A DNA stretch of 48,759 nt from an uncultured Bacteroidales bacterium (GTDB lineage Bacteria > Bacteroidota > Bacteroidia > Bacteroidales > F082). Below are positions 23,764 through 32,656 of this stretch, piece after piece. The position numbers and the translations under genes are program-made. Where the stretch lies: positions 1 to 48,759 of the forward strand of contig CAMYYB010000013.1 in the NCBI GenBank assembly GCA_947303335.1, in the 5' to 3' direction. Below the pieces are notes generated by a model, which had not been told where the DNA came from, did no database searches, and saw nothing but the letters and a program-made list of their open reading frames with translations. How positions within the stretch are numbered: the first letter of the stretch is position 1; every line of letters starts with the position of its first letter.

Positions 23764-24915
23764 TTATTCTTCATTTTCTGCATGGAACAATGCCAGATAA
23801 CTCTGCTTGTTCTCAATCACACCGTAAGCAGCAGCCCTTGCCACAAGACGTTCAGCCCACAACCGATGTGGACCAATTTCATTCATTTTATTGGATGCTC
23901 CACTTTTGATGACACCACCCGATGTGTTCAGAACCTGCAAAGCATCTTCGTATTCTTCCTTGGTGACAGCCAAGAATCCATTCACATAGTTGATATGGCT
24001 TGGGTGAATGACAGTCTTGCCAATAAAACCATTGGCCTTGTCAAGCACCAATTCACGCATCAGGCCATCCACCTCGGCACTAACCAAGGGTTCTCGTCGC
24101 ATCAAGGATTCTTGAAGGTTGATATGAGGTAGTTCTTGAAAACGCATACTCTTTTTCACCTTGAAATACTCCCACACTGGGCCTGACACCACATAGTCGC
24201 CACGACGAGTGAAAATGTTTAATATGTCAAGCAAAATGTCGCTCACCGTCATAATGTCGTAGATGGTGTATTCCACATCACGGCGTGCACCAAAGCAGGA
24301 CGAGAAATCGGTGGCTCCCACACGAACATTCAATACGAGCGGTTTATAACGGTCAAGAATACGTTTGATGCCAAGCAACTGATCCATTCTTGTTTCCTTA
24401 AACGCCACAGTACTGTCTTCGATAATAGGCAAGCCATAAATAATCTCACCGAATCGGTCGTTCAGTTCCTGCAAATAGGAGAAGTAGCCTTCCCCATTGT
24501 CTGAATTGAATTTCGGAAAATTGAATCCGGTCAAGACTTTCAAATACCTGGGTTTCAGTTGTTCGGCAAAATGCTTGAACTGTTCAAGGTTGCGAACCCT
24601 GAAAATTAGCAAAGGAATATCAGCGTAGGTAATCTCACCATCTTCCAATTTTTGTGATAGAACATCCAACGTGTGAAGACTGTTTTCTTCAGCTCTCGGC
24701 ACGTCCTCTATCTTGCAGGCATCTTCAAAGCACATTACCATAGATGTGAGTCCAGGATATTTGTGCGTGAGAATGGCATCGATGAAATCTTTATGCCCTG
24801 GCATATACATGCTGGCACCCAAGCAGAACTGCAAGACACTCCTATCGGTGTATTTGTTAAATTCTTCAGGTTCCTTTACGAACTTGAAGTTTGGGTTATA
24901 CAAATGATGTCTCAT
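23764..24915 (-). CDS. HpcH/HpaI aldolase / citrate-lyase-beta-like protein
   Basis: A 383-residue TIM-barrel protein of the CitE/HpcH superfamily, which forms or splits C-C bonds between a 2-oxo acid (or glyoxylate) and a small acceptor such as acetyl-CoA, with a divalent metal. Landmarks: GLTSMVMCFEDAC with the metal-site Glu-Asp, LNVRVGATDFSS for the conserved Arg strand, and GKTVIHPSHINYVNGFL, the typical CitE ending. It is larger than malyl-CoA lyases (~300 residues) and has an N-terminal extension of about 40 residues (YTDRSVLQFCLGASMYMPG). In this operon it could build the carbon skeleton of an acid later reduced or dehydrated by its neighbours. Confidence 0.8.
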   Translation of the reverse strand: MRHHLYNPNFKFVKEPEEFNKYTDRSVLQFCLGASMYMPGHKDFIDAILTHKYPGLTSMVMCFEDACKIEDVPRAEENSLHTLDVLSQKLEDGEITYADIPLLIFRVRNLEQFKHFAEQLKPRYLKVLTGFNFPKFNSDNGEGYFSYLQELNDRFGEIIYGLPIIEDSTVAFKETRMDQLLGIKRILDRYKPLVLNVRVGATDFSSCFGARRDVEYTIYDIMTVSDILLDILNIFTRRGDYVVSGPVWEYFKVKKSMRFQELPHINLQESLMRREPLVSAEVDGLMRELVLDKANGFIGKTVIHPSHINYVNGFLAVTKEEYEDALQVLNTSGGVIKSGASNKMNEIGPHRLWAERLVARAAAYGVIENKQSYLALFHAENEE

Positions 24916-24937
24916 ATTATTCTCAATCGAAAAGTTA

Positions 24938-25990
24938 TCATTCTATTACTTTCAAGCGGGAAGTTGCTCCGACCTCTTCGGCCACGGCATTCACATCCTC
25001 AAATTGCTTGGTACTGATTTGAACAGTATCCAGTGCTTTTTTCATTTTAATATATTCTATCTCGCCCGGCATAAATACCTTGCCTTCCTCTCCGCAAGCC
25101 TTGACAGCATCGTAGAAATGTGCAATTCTTTCTTTCTTCTCATCGGTTGTCATAAACTTATCCAAGTCTATCACCACAAACAAATGACCATTGCCGGAAT
25201 CCTCTTCCATCTTGCTGAGGTTCTTCACCTCGCCCGCATAATGTGAGCCTGTAAGCATACCAGCAAAGATGTCAACAAACATACTCAATCCATAGCCTTT
25301 GTAACCTCCAATAGGAAGAAGAGAGCCTTTAAGAGCCACATTCGGGTCATCCGTGGGCTGACCATCAGGACCGATAGCCCAATCCAATGGAATCTTTTCA
25401 CCATTCTTGGCAGCAAGGCGTATCTTGCCGCGAGCCGCAATAGTTGTGGCCATATCCAGGAGTATGGGGTCGTGAGTTTCATCACCAGGGTATGCATAAC
25501 ACAAAGGATTGGTTCCGAAGATAGTCTTATTACCGCCTGTAGGTGCAATGGCTGGTGCAGCATTGGCATAAACCATAGCAGCGCAACCTTCATGGGCTGC
25601 CATATCACCAAAATAACCGGCAGTACCGAAGTTGTTGCTATTGCGAACACCGACAACTGCAATGCCGTATTTCTTTGCCTTTTCGATAGCCATCTTGGTG
25701 GCTTTGAATGCTACCACCTGGCCGAACCCATTCTTGGCATCCAGAAGTGCGTATGCGGCATTGTCTGCCAACACCTCTATTTCATTCTTAGGATTGTAGT
25801 GACCAGCTGCAATCTTATGTACATATAGTGGCAAACGCCCCACACCGTGGGTGGCAACACCACGACGGTTGGCGAAGAGAATGGTGTCTAAAATAATCTT
25901 TGCATCATCACTACTGACACCTACTTTGCTTAATGTTTCCAGGACAACTTCACCGAGATTGTCAACTGAAATATTTACTTGATTAGCCAT
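24938..25990 (-). CDS. LDH2/malate-type NAD(P)-dependent dehydrogenase
   Basis: A 350-residue member of the LDH2/MDG family, which interconverts 2-hydroxy and 2-oxo acids (malate, sulfolactate, ureidoglycolate and others) and is unrelated to classical Rossmann lactate dehydrogenases. Landmarks: RGVATHGVGRLPLY with the catalytic His, VVGVRNSNNFGTAGYF, IFGTNPLCYA, and the KGYGLSMFVDIFAGMLTG segment. It lies between the aldolase and MmgE/PrpD genes with gaps of 22 bp and 2 bp. In context it most likely reduces the 2-oxo acid made by the aldolase. Confidence 0.88.
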   Translation of the reverse strand: MANQVNISVDNLGEVVLETLSKVGVSSDDAKIILDTILFANRRGVATHGVGRLPLYVHKIAAGHYNPKNEIEVLADNAAYALLDAKNGFGQVVAFKATKMAIEKAKKYGIAVVGVRNSNNFGTAGYFGDMAAHEGCAAMVYANAAPAIAPTGGNKTIFGTNPLCYAYPGDETHDPILLDMATTIAARGKIRLAAKNGEKIPLDWAIGPDGQPTDDPNVALKGSLLPIGGYKGYGLSMFVDIFAGMLTGSHYAGEVKNLSKMEEDSGNGHLFVVIDLDKFMTTDEKKERIAHFYDAVKACGEEGKVFMPGEIEYIKMKKALDTVQISTKQFEDVNAVAEEVGATSRLKVIE

Positions 25991-25992
25991 AT

Positions 25993-27330
25993 TTATAATA
26001 CCTTTAATAATTCATTATATTTTGTCTCCAAGTTCCAAATCATATCATGGAGATACTGAGTTTTTTCCTTTTCAACTCTGGCAAAACTCATCATGTCATA
26101 ATACTTACTTTCCAATTCGGCATCCGACATAGGGTGTTCCGGTTCACCCAATGGGTTATCAACCTCAACTGTATAGGACTGTCCATTCAACATATTTACA
26201 GTTACCCTTGCACCACGTTTTCCTGGGGTGAGTGAAGTCATCACCTCGTCCTCCTCCACTCTGACTTTTTTAGTTAATGAGATAATATCTGTATCAGATA
26301 CCACTTGATCTGCGAATACATCCATACCACATTCTGCTTTGACAAGCGATGCCGCCACGCAATATGGGATGCTCATCTTGGCCGAACTCGCCCCAGGAAT
26401 CTCTGTATGGTTGTGGCCGTCAATAGCCAAACGATATGTTTCAACGACCACTTCCTTAATATCCTTAGTTACTATTCCATACTCCTCTTTCAAAACCAAA
26501 GCACACTCGACTGGGGCATGACAATGGCGGCAAGATGCGTAAGGCTTGAAATAGATATTCAATATTTCAGAGCCATTGCTGAATGAGGCAAGTGATTCCA
26601 CATTGTTCCCATTGGAATAGGTTTTAAAGAAACCACGCTTGCCATCTATAGGGTCAGCTTGGGAACTGAAACCGCAACGGGCTATATAGGCTGACATAAC
26701 ACCCGATTCAATGGCACCAGCCACATTGTACGGCTTAAGCTCAGAAGGAGAATCCAAAGCCGACAACAAACCTGCCGCACGGGTTACAGCAGCACCGATA
26801 GCCGATTCAAACTGTTTGTCAGTAAAATCCAAGGCTGCTCCCACTGCGCATGCAACACCTATGGTACCACAAGTTCCAGTGCCATGATAACCCCTCTTTT
26901 TATGTTCAGGTTGTATTCTTCGTGCTAATTGAACTGTTGTTTGATAACCGACAAGTATTCCTTTTACAAAATGCTCAAAGGCCAATCCTTCCTGTTGAGC
27001 CACAGCCCACAATGCAGAAAATAAGGGTGCTTCCAAATGCAACATACCGAAACGATGCCCATCATCAAGCTCCAACACATGAGCGGCGTATCCATTAAGG
27101 AAAGAAGCAGTATGTATATCTAGTTTTCTCTCGGTCAAGAAAGATGAGCAAAGGCCATCTGGTGCAATCTTTATGATAGGTTGCATCTTTTCTTTAAGCA
27201 GCGAAGCACCAGCAAATGAAACACCTGCCCAGTCAAGCATACAGCGTTTCAATTGGTGAAGTTCCTCGTTGCTGACAGGCCTCTCGCAAAGTTGCCTAAT
27301 TCTGGCTATCAAATAATCTGTCTGAGTCAT
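25993..27330 (-). CDS. MmgE/PrpD family dehydratase-like protein
   Basis: A 445-residue all-helical MmgE/PrpD protein. The family includes 2-methylcitrate dehydratase, cis-aconitate decarboxylase and iminodisuccinate epimerase, all acting on branched polycarboxylic acids without an iron-sulfur cluster. Landmarks: LDWAGVSFAGA near residue 32, LNGYAAHVLELDDGH, GYHGTGTCGTIGVA, and FKPYASCRHCHAPVE around the active site. It is encoded between the LDH2-type dehydrogenase (2 bp) and the broken acyltransferase gene. Together with the fumarase-like pair it gives two independent dehydratase activities in one operon. Confidence 0.88.
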   Translation of the reverse strand: MTQTDYLIARIRQLCERPVSNEELHQLKRCMLDWAGVSFAGASLLKEKMQPIIKIAPDGLCSSFLTERKLDIHTASFLNGYAAHVLELDDGHRFGMLHLEAPLFSALWAVAQQEGLAFEHFVKGILVGYQTTVQLARRIQPEHKKRGYHGTGTCGTIGVACAVGAALDFTDKQFESAIGAAVTRAAGLLSALDSPSELKPYNVAGAIESGVMSAYIARCGFSSQADPIDGKRGFFKTYSNGNNVESLASFSNGSEILNIYFKPYASCRHCHAPVECALVLKEEYGIVTKDIKEVVVETYRLAIDGHNHTEIPGASSAKMSIPYCVAASLVKAECGMDVFADQVVSDTDIISLTKKVRVEEDEVMTSLTPGKRGARVTVNMLNGQSYTVEVDNPLGEPEHPMSDAELESKYYDMMSFARVEKEKTQYLHDMIWNLETKYNELLKVL

Positions 27331-27332
27331 TA

Positions 27333-28306
27333 TTACTTTTTTCGATTAATCAAAAAACTTACAGGTGCGATGGCAAAGTCTGACATTTTAGTTTTGTTGA
27401 AGAAGAATATTGCAGCTGATACTACTGTTGCGTATAACACAGCGAACAGTGTTGACCAAGGAAGACCCAAGAACTCCACTCCCATCAAGCAAATACCATG
27501 GAACATATAGTACTTCAAACTATCCTTACCAATAATACCAAGGGTTTTGTTATCAAAAGAGAATACTCGGATGAAAGCGATGGAAATAACCGTGGAGGTT
27601 ATATAAGTCAATAACCTTGCTCCAGCATATATCCACCTGTTATCCAATGGGTATGGCAAAGTGCCAGAAAATGTTCCTCTAACATTAATTGTATTTACAG
27701 CAAAGAATAAACTGAGCACAAGTGTGAGAACCAGAACGCCCACAGCCAATTTGAAATTGACTTTTTTAATTATTATATCAACAATTTGTTTCTTCTGAAC
27801 CAAAACACCCAAGAAAAAATATGGTGCAAAAACGATGAACCGGCTTAGAGCATATTCACGGCCAATCCATGGCACAAAACCCGCAGCAACGGACAAGCAA
27901 ACCAAAATCAACACCAAATACCACGTAATTTTAATTCCAATCTTTTCCAACCCTGCATACAATAATCTCCAAAAAATCAGAGCTACCAAATACCAAAGCA
28001 TTGGTGCCGGCATGATGAGTAACCATAGTGGCGAATAATGATACGCTATTCCTTTAATCAACTGATATAGAATATATGTTTCTAATAGGCGTACCCCCCC
28101 CCCCCCCACCGTACAACTCGCTGATTATTAGTAAAATAACCAGACACGAGCACAAACAATGGCATATGGAAGGAATAGATAAAGTTGGCCAACGATTCGC
28201 TTACCACACCATGAGAAGCATCATGAGTAAAGAAATGGCCGAACACTACCGTAAGAATCAACACACCTTTCAGCGTATCAAACCTTGCATCTCTGACTTT
28301 GCCCAT
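27333..28306 (-). CDS. Acyltransferase-3 family membrane protein, frame broken at a G14 tract (phase-variable)
   Basis: An integral-membrane O-acyltransferase (family 3), used to acetylate or otherwise acylate sugars. The N-terminal 70 residues (28306-28108, start MGKVRDARFDTLKG, then a VVFGHFF helix with the family's catalytic His and HMPLFVLVSGYF) and the remaining ~255 residues (from 28107 to 27333, about eight further membrane segments) are in different frames. They meet at a run of 14 G on the coding strand. With 14 G the product stops 74 codons in; with 12 or 15 G the halves join as RWGGG(G)VRLLETY and give a ~323-residue enzyme, the normal size. Slipped-strand switching of glycan acylation is the natural reading; a sequencing error at the homopolymer is the alternative. 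Confidence 0.85.
28094..28107 (+). repeat. C14 homopolymer (G14 on the coding strand)
   Basis: Fourteen consecutive C on the plus strand within the acyltransferase reading frame. By far the longest homopolymer in the window, it lies at the junction of the two half-frames of the gene, the usual setting of a contingency locus. Confidence 0.95.
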
Positions 28307-28324
28307 TGATAAATATTCAAAAGT

Positions 28325-29623
28325 TTAACGAATACGATTAGAGTCGAAATAGCGATACACCATGTCCTTGCCTTCCGTATCCTTGATACGAATCGTACTC
28401 TGAATCCAAGAGATTAAGTTATAGTATTCCTCAATCGAATTGGTCATCATCTTCACACGGCAGAAATGCTGCATCAGTGTCCCTATGATTTCAGGGCCTA
28501 TGTGGTCACCTTCTTGGTAATACTGAACCAGACTGGTTACTTTGGGGTTGGTGCGTACTTCTTCAACGCCCTCAATATGACCTACCGTGCCAACTTGAAG
28601 TGGGATAGTCAAACTACCCACAAAATTGCCATGCATGTATGGGTCAATCTTGGCTACATCATCCTCAGTAGCCATTGGCCCACCCAAAGCATAACGAATC
28701 ATCATTTGAACATCATTGTAACCACACGATGCTTCAAGCATGGAATATATCAAGCCACCGCTGAGACGAAGACCCATCTCATGAAAATAAATCCTACCAT
28801 CCTCTTGGTCAACGAGAGCTTGCATAAAGAACGTTCCATTTGCAAGGCCAATTGCCTTAAACATAGCAATGCAGCACGGATTAACATCTTTGATGAAAGC
28901 CTCAGTTTTCTTTGACGGGAATATGGCAGCAGCACTGATATGAGCCTTGCCGTCAAACTCGTCAACCGTATATCGGTCACAAATTGCCGACAAATAAATC
29001 TCACCGTTGTTGGCAATATAACGGCATCCAAAGCCATAATCGCTGGTGATACACTTCTCAACAATGAATCGGCCTGTCTCAGATTCAGATATGGCATACG
29101 GAATTGCTATACGAAGCTGCTCTTCATTGGCACAAATCGAAAGACCTTTTGAGCTGCAAGCATCCACAGGTTTCACTACAACAGGATACTTCACCTTAGC
29201 CAATTCATCAGGCAGCATTTCGGCAGAAACCTGATATTCAGGGATAACCGGGACGTTGTACCTACGGCACCAATCTTTGAAAGTGGCTTTGTTTTGGCAG
29301 ATATCCCATTGCTCTTTGGTGGCATAGAATGGGAGTCCAGCCGCTTGGCAAACCTTCATCACCTGTTGGATATTAAACTCCGACGGGCCAGAGAACACAC
29401 CATCAATATGCTTTTCCTTAATCAACTGAACCAAAGCATCCGTGTCGGTAGTACTGATAATAACACCCTCGTCAGATATTTTTTTTGAAACATTGGTCTC
29501 TTCAAGGTCGGCCACAATGGTATAAACACCCATACGCTTGGCTTGGGCGACAATATCCTTTGCTGACGTTCCACCAAGAACAAGAAGACGTTTCCCTTCT
29601 GTTTTGAATTCGTTTTCCTTCAT
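28325..29623 (-). CDS. ATP-grasp carboxylate-amine ligase (carbamoyl-phosphate-synthase type)
   Basis: A 432-residue ATP-grasp enzyme with all three domains. The N-terminal pre-ATP-grasp domain begins KRLLVLGGTSAKDIV; the ATP loop is PVVVKPVDACSSKGL near residue 165; the metal-binding C-terminal block is IYFHEMGLRLSGG near 290. This architecture is shared with PurK/PurT, biotin carboxylase and amino-acid ligases and is typical of enzymes that activate a carboxylate and couple it to an amine. It differs from the sugar-transfer-associated pair at 21.6-23.7 kb. It lies 18 bp upstream of the acyltransferase gene and 10 bp downstream of the U32-like gene. Confidence 0.82.
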   Translation of the reverse strand: MKENEFKTEGKRLLVLGGTSAKDIVAQAKRMGVYTIVADLEETNVSKKISDEGVIISTTDTDALVQLIKEKHIDGVFSGPSEFNIQQVMKVCQAAGLPFYATKEQWDICQNKATFKDWCRRYNVPVIPEYQVSAEMLPDELAKVKYPVVVKPVDACSSKGLSICANEEQLRIAIPYAISESETGRFIVEKCITSDYGFGCRYIANNGEIYLSAICDRYTVDEFDGKAHISAAAIFPSKKTEAFIKDVNPCCIAMFKAIGLANGTFFMQALVDQEDGRIYFHEMGLRLSGGLIYSMLEASCGYNDVQMMIRYALGGPMATEDDVAKIDPYMHGNFVGSLTIPLQVGTVGHIEGVEEVRTNPKVTSLVQYYQEGDHIGPEIIGTLMQHFCRVKMMTNSIEEYYNLISWIQSTIRIKDTEGKDMVYRYFDSNRIR

Positions 29624-29633
29624 TACTTTCTAA

Positions 29634-30530
29634 TTACTTTGGAGAAACAATCGCTTCCGGATAATAAGTGTCAATAACTCTCTTGACGAGACTCACCTGT
29701 TTTGCACGCTGGCGGGCTTCCTTCTCGGTGGTGTCGTAGCTGTGGTTAGCGGCTACAGAGCCACCAGTCTTCAAGTAAACAGGTGCGGCCACACGAATGA
29801 AGTCTGGCACCTCGTAGTGACGGATGAAACCACCGCTGGATTTCGGATTTTCGGTATGCAGGTCAATCGGCACATTGATGGCGGCACGCATGGCGGCCAG
29901 CATCTGCACCTGGATGTCGCGAATCGGATTAATGCTGTCGGCACCGATGGTTTCCAACAGATGCGCTGAGCAAGGGTTGCCATGACCACTATGAGCAGAA
30001 ACCTTGAAGTGGCAATCGGCAGGGATGTATCCACACTTGCGAGCTTCGTTCAATGCCCAAAGTAAGCCTTCGTCATAGACCAAGAAGCCACGAACACCTA
30101 ATCGTGCACCGCGCCTGATTTCCTCGATACCACGGGCAATCTGTTCTTCGCCGCGCAGGCGGTAGCCCATACGCTGGCCTTCCTCGGTCTTCACGGAAGC
30201 CGAAGTGTCGGTAGTGGCGCGAGGACCACAAGCCAACACAAGCTGCACCTTCCACTGCTTGGCATATTCCACCATCTTGCCGATTTCATCGTCGGTCAAA
30301 AACATGATGCCCTTGGTTTGGGTAACACGGTGAATTTGGATACCGAATTCGTCCAACGCCTCAAGCAAGGCCTTCATCGGGGCGGGGCCTTGAATGCCAG
30401 GCACCTCAAAGCGGTACTGACCACCGTCTTCGAAACGTTTTTCTGATGTAGGGAGGTCGTAAAGGTCGCCTCCAGGCATACCGATGCTCTCCAAGAAAGC
30501 ACGGGTTTCTTTCATTGTGTAATAATTCAT
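29634..30530 (-). CDS. U32-peptidase-like TIM-barrel protein (tentative)
   Basis: A 298-residue cytoplasmic protein that looks like a TIM barrel. Landmarks: a GGQYRFEVPGIQGPAPM segment, IQIHRVTQTKGIMFLTDDE, a KVSAHSGHGNPCSAH loop and the VPIDLHTENPKSSGG strand end. I associate this pattern with proteins annotated as U32-type peptidases, which are generally not proteolytic but modify tRNA, rRNA or ubiquinone precursors; confidence in the name is moderate. It is the first gene of the leftward acid/ATP-grasp block. No complete consensus promoter is visible in the 160 bp upstream, only a near match (TACTTTG) at about 30598-30604. Confidence 0.5.
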   Translation of the reverse strand: MNYYTMKETRAFLESIGMPGGDLYDLPTSEKRFEDGGQYRFEVPGIQGPAPMKALLEALDEFGIQIHRVTQTKGIMFLTDDEIGKMVEYAKQWKVQLVLACGPRATTDTSASVKTEEGQRMGYRLRGEEQIARGIEEIRRGARLGVRGFLVYDEGLLWALNEARKCGYIPADCHFKVSAHSGHGNPCSAHLLETIGADSINPIRDIQVQMLAAMRAAINVPIDLHTENPKSSGGFIRHYEVPDFIRVAAPVYLKTGGSVAANHSYDTTEKEARQRAKQVSLVKRVIDTYYPEAIVSPK

Positions 30531-30662
30531 ATATTAAAAGTTTTATTGATTGTAATCAACAACAAACCACCTGCGCTCTCTGCAGCGGAAAACGCAAAGT
30601 ACACGGTGTCGCATAACGATACCATACATACAGATTAACATTCTTAAAATGTCAGATAAAAT

Positions 30663-30681
30663 ATTGGCTTATACAGCCAAT
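30663..30681 (-). terminator. Hairpin after the DUF262 operon
   Basis: ATTGGCT (30663-30669) and AGCCAAT (30675-30681) form a perfect 7-bp stem with a 5-nt loop. On the minus strand it lies 12 bp after the stop of the 266-residue gene and is followed by a T/A-rich stretch (ATTTTAT). It would separate the defence-like operon from the acid/ATP-grasp block. Confidence 0.5.
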
Positions 30682-30692
30682 GGCAAGAGTGG

Positions 30693-31493
30693 TTATTCGT
30701 TATCGAACTTCAACCTTCTTCTCTTCTCGTTGTAGGTCAATTTATGATGAACGCTGTCATCGTTGATTTTTAGGGTTTGGACTGGTTCCTTTGTGGTCTC
30801 GTTAAACTCCTCGATATGAGCCGCTCTTCCAAAGTGCTTGCTGTCGATGTAGCACAGGTTGTTTGTGCCTTTTCGCTGGTACATCAAACGGCCATTATAA
30901 CGATGCTCTGTCACCTCAAACTTGCTTGCATCAGCCAAGATAGATTCCTCGTCACGCGGAGGCACACTTGAACCCAAATTATATGTTTGCTGTCTCCACC
31001 CATTTTTTATCACCTCTCTGATGACAACAGATGCATCCGAACAGGATGCCACCTCCATGCTGCCATCCCCTTTCTTTTCAATCAAGGCTACTGGTTCGTC
31101 AACATTACTTCGATTCAAGTTCACTAACAGCGGGGACGTGTTCTCGTAGGATTCTGACATGCTTGACCAGCTTACATCCAAACCCTTATGGAGATAAACA
31201 GCCTCCGCTTGCGACAAAGGAGAAGTATCCCAGTTAACAGCATCACGCAAGGCAAGTTTGAGTTTGTGTTTCAAATCCTTGTTGCCAAGGTTTTGGATAC
31301 AGAGGTCGTGGGACAATGGGTCAGTATAAAGCAGCCCACTATAATACTTGCGGATGCTCACAGCATTGGGGTCGCAACCATCGAGCACAGACAAGCACTC
31401 AAGCAACGAAACAACTGCTTTTTCAACAGATGCCATATCGCTGTTTTGACCATTAAACGACTTCTCGTTGATGTAAACATTGCAACAGTCCAT
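30693..31493 (-). CDS. Unknown third gene of a DUF262/ATPase operon
   Basis: A 266-residue protein from the ATG at 31493 (a TTG at 31499 would overlap the ATPase stop). It starts MDCCNVYINEKSFNGQ, is soluble, and has an uneven mix of helices (VEKAVVSLLECLSVLD) and strands ending in a basic tail (NEKRRRLKFDNE). A RYNGRLMYQRKGTNNLCYID / HFGRAAHIEEFN segment near the end may be conserved. I do not recognise a domain. Since it starts 2 bp after the ATPase stop and is cotranscribed with it and the DUF262 gene, it is the accessory or effector component of the same system. Confidence 0.65.
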   Translation of the reverse strand: MDCCNVYINEKSFNGQNSDMASVEKAVVSLLECLSVLDGCDPNAVSIRKYYSGLLYTDPLSHDLCIQNLGNKDLKHKLKLALRDAVNWDTSPLSQAEAVYLHKGLDVSWSSMSESYENTSPLLVNLNRSNVDEPVALIEKKGDGSMEVASCSDASVVIREVIKNGWRQQTYNLGSSVPPRDEESILADASKFEVTEHRYNGRLMYQRKGTNNLCYIDSKHFGRAAHIEEFNETTKEPVQTLKINDDSVHHKLTYNEKRRRLKFDNE

Positions 31494-31495
31494 AC

Positions 31496-32656
31496 TCAAA
31501 CGATAATGTCCAAATCTCTCTCCTCCTGGTCAAAGAAATATTCAGGCCAATCGCGGATATGGCCTTTCTCGTCGACTTCAATTCTTTCGGCAAAATGTTC
31601 ATACTGCTCATCGAAGAACAGGATGTTGACATCATCCGGGATCAAGGTCTCCTGCGCAACCAGTACACGGAACGAGTTGACGATATGCTCGCTATGCGTC
31701 TCTACAAACAGTTGCACACCTTTGTATCGGACTATCCAAGACATGAACTTGCCCAACACCGACTGTGCCCTTGGATGAAGGTGTGCTTCGGGATTTTCCA
31801 CAATAAGGATGTCACCCTCTGTGGCCGTAAGTCCGGCAACAAGGATGGGCAGAACATACGAGTAACCAAAGCCGACATTGGTAGGTTTGGAGGCCTTCCT
31901 CTTCAGCGATGTGGAGATGAGCAGCACATACACATTGGCCTCTTCCACATATTTTGCCTCCACCTCGGTGAAGTCGAACATACGTGTCAGCCAAAAATTC
32001 ACCATTCCATTCAGTGACCTGTCTTGTATGTCGTCAACCTTCACCTCTGGGAAAATATCGGTTATTCCAGCCAGCATTTCCTCGTCGAAGGTGTCGTTTT
32101 TGTGCAGATGCAACAGGCTGGGAGCATATTCCCCTTTTGCATCCATCTGACCCTGTTCAGGGGCAGGCTCGTAGTTCAACTGCGGGCCTTTCCGCTCAGC
32201 GGCAATATACGAAATGCCCTTCAACAAACGGAGCAGTCCGGGATTTGCAGTCCCTGCCTCCTCGGTGACAAAATTCGTCAGGCGTGTACCGTCTACAACA
32301 GCCTTTCCGTTCACCGCCACCAAAGGTAGTTTCTGCGCCGTGTCGCTGTTGGCATCGAAAAGGAGTTCCAATCCACCCTCTTCGGTTGTATAGCCAAAAG
32401 CAATTGGCTTCTCGCGGCTGTTCTTGTCGTTGCGCACATCAACAGCGTTTCCCAACTCAACATATTGGCCGTTCAACACCAGTTTGTTGTTCCATTGGCT
32501 CTCCATCAGCGACTGCTTTGGCAGCAACAAGGAATGCAGCAGGGTGGACTTGCCGCGGCCATTGATACCGGTCAAGACATTAATGGGTTTCAGGCCGTCG
32601 AACATAGCTCGTTGACGGTATAGTTTGAAATTCTCTATTGCTAATCCTGTTATCAT
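31496..32656 (-). CDS. AAA/SMC-like ATPase with DUF3696-type C-terminus
   Basis: A 386-residue ABC/SMC-type ATPase of the kind found in OLD-like and other phage-defence systems. The Walker A motif is GINGRGKST (30-38); the Walker B is ILIVENPEAHLHP with the catalytic Glu, near 280; a THSEHIV H-loop follows. The closing RDWPEYFFDQEERD resembles the C-terminal DUF3696 motif. A FGYSYVLPIL stretch takes the place of the ABC signature. There is no Toprim domain, so it is not a complete OLD nuclease. Its ATG overlaps the DUF262 stop by 4 bp, so the two are translationally coupled. Confidence 0.8.
   Translation of the reverse strand: MITGLAIENFKLYRQRAMFDGLKPINVLTGINGRGKSTLLHSLLLPKQSLMESQWNNKLVLNGQYVELGNAVDVRNDKNSREKPIAFGYTTEEGGLELLFDANSDTAQKLPLVAVNGKAVVDGTRLTNFVTEEAGTANPGLLRLLKGISYIAAERKGPQLNYEPAPEQGQMDAKGEYAPSLLHLHKNDTFDEEMLAGITDIFPEVKVDDIQDRSLNGMVNFWLTRMFDFTEVEAKYVEEANVYVLLISTSLKRKASKPTNVGFGYSYVLPILVAGLTATEGDILIVENPEAHLHPRAQSVLGKFMSWIVRYKGVQLFVETHSEHIVNSFRVLVAQETLIPDDVNILFFDEQYEHFAERIEVDEKGHIRDWPEYFFDQEERDLDIIV

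Noticed and set aside
24938-25990. The block 20235-27330 as an ordinary central-metabolism or catabolic operon
   Set aside because: It is embedded between glycan genes on the same strand and contains ATPgrasp_ST-type and acyltransferase genes; a dedicated glycan-modification role fits better, although it is not proven.
28082-28306. The 74-codon N-terminal acyltransferase frame as an independent small gene
   Set aside because: It ends just after the G14 tract, and its sequence continues naturally into the downstream frame when the tract length changes.
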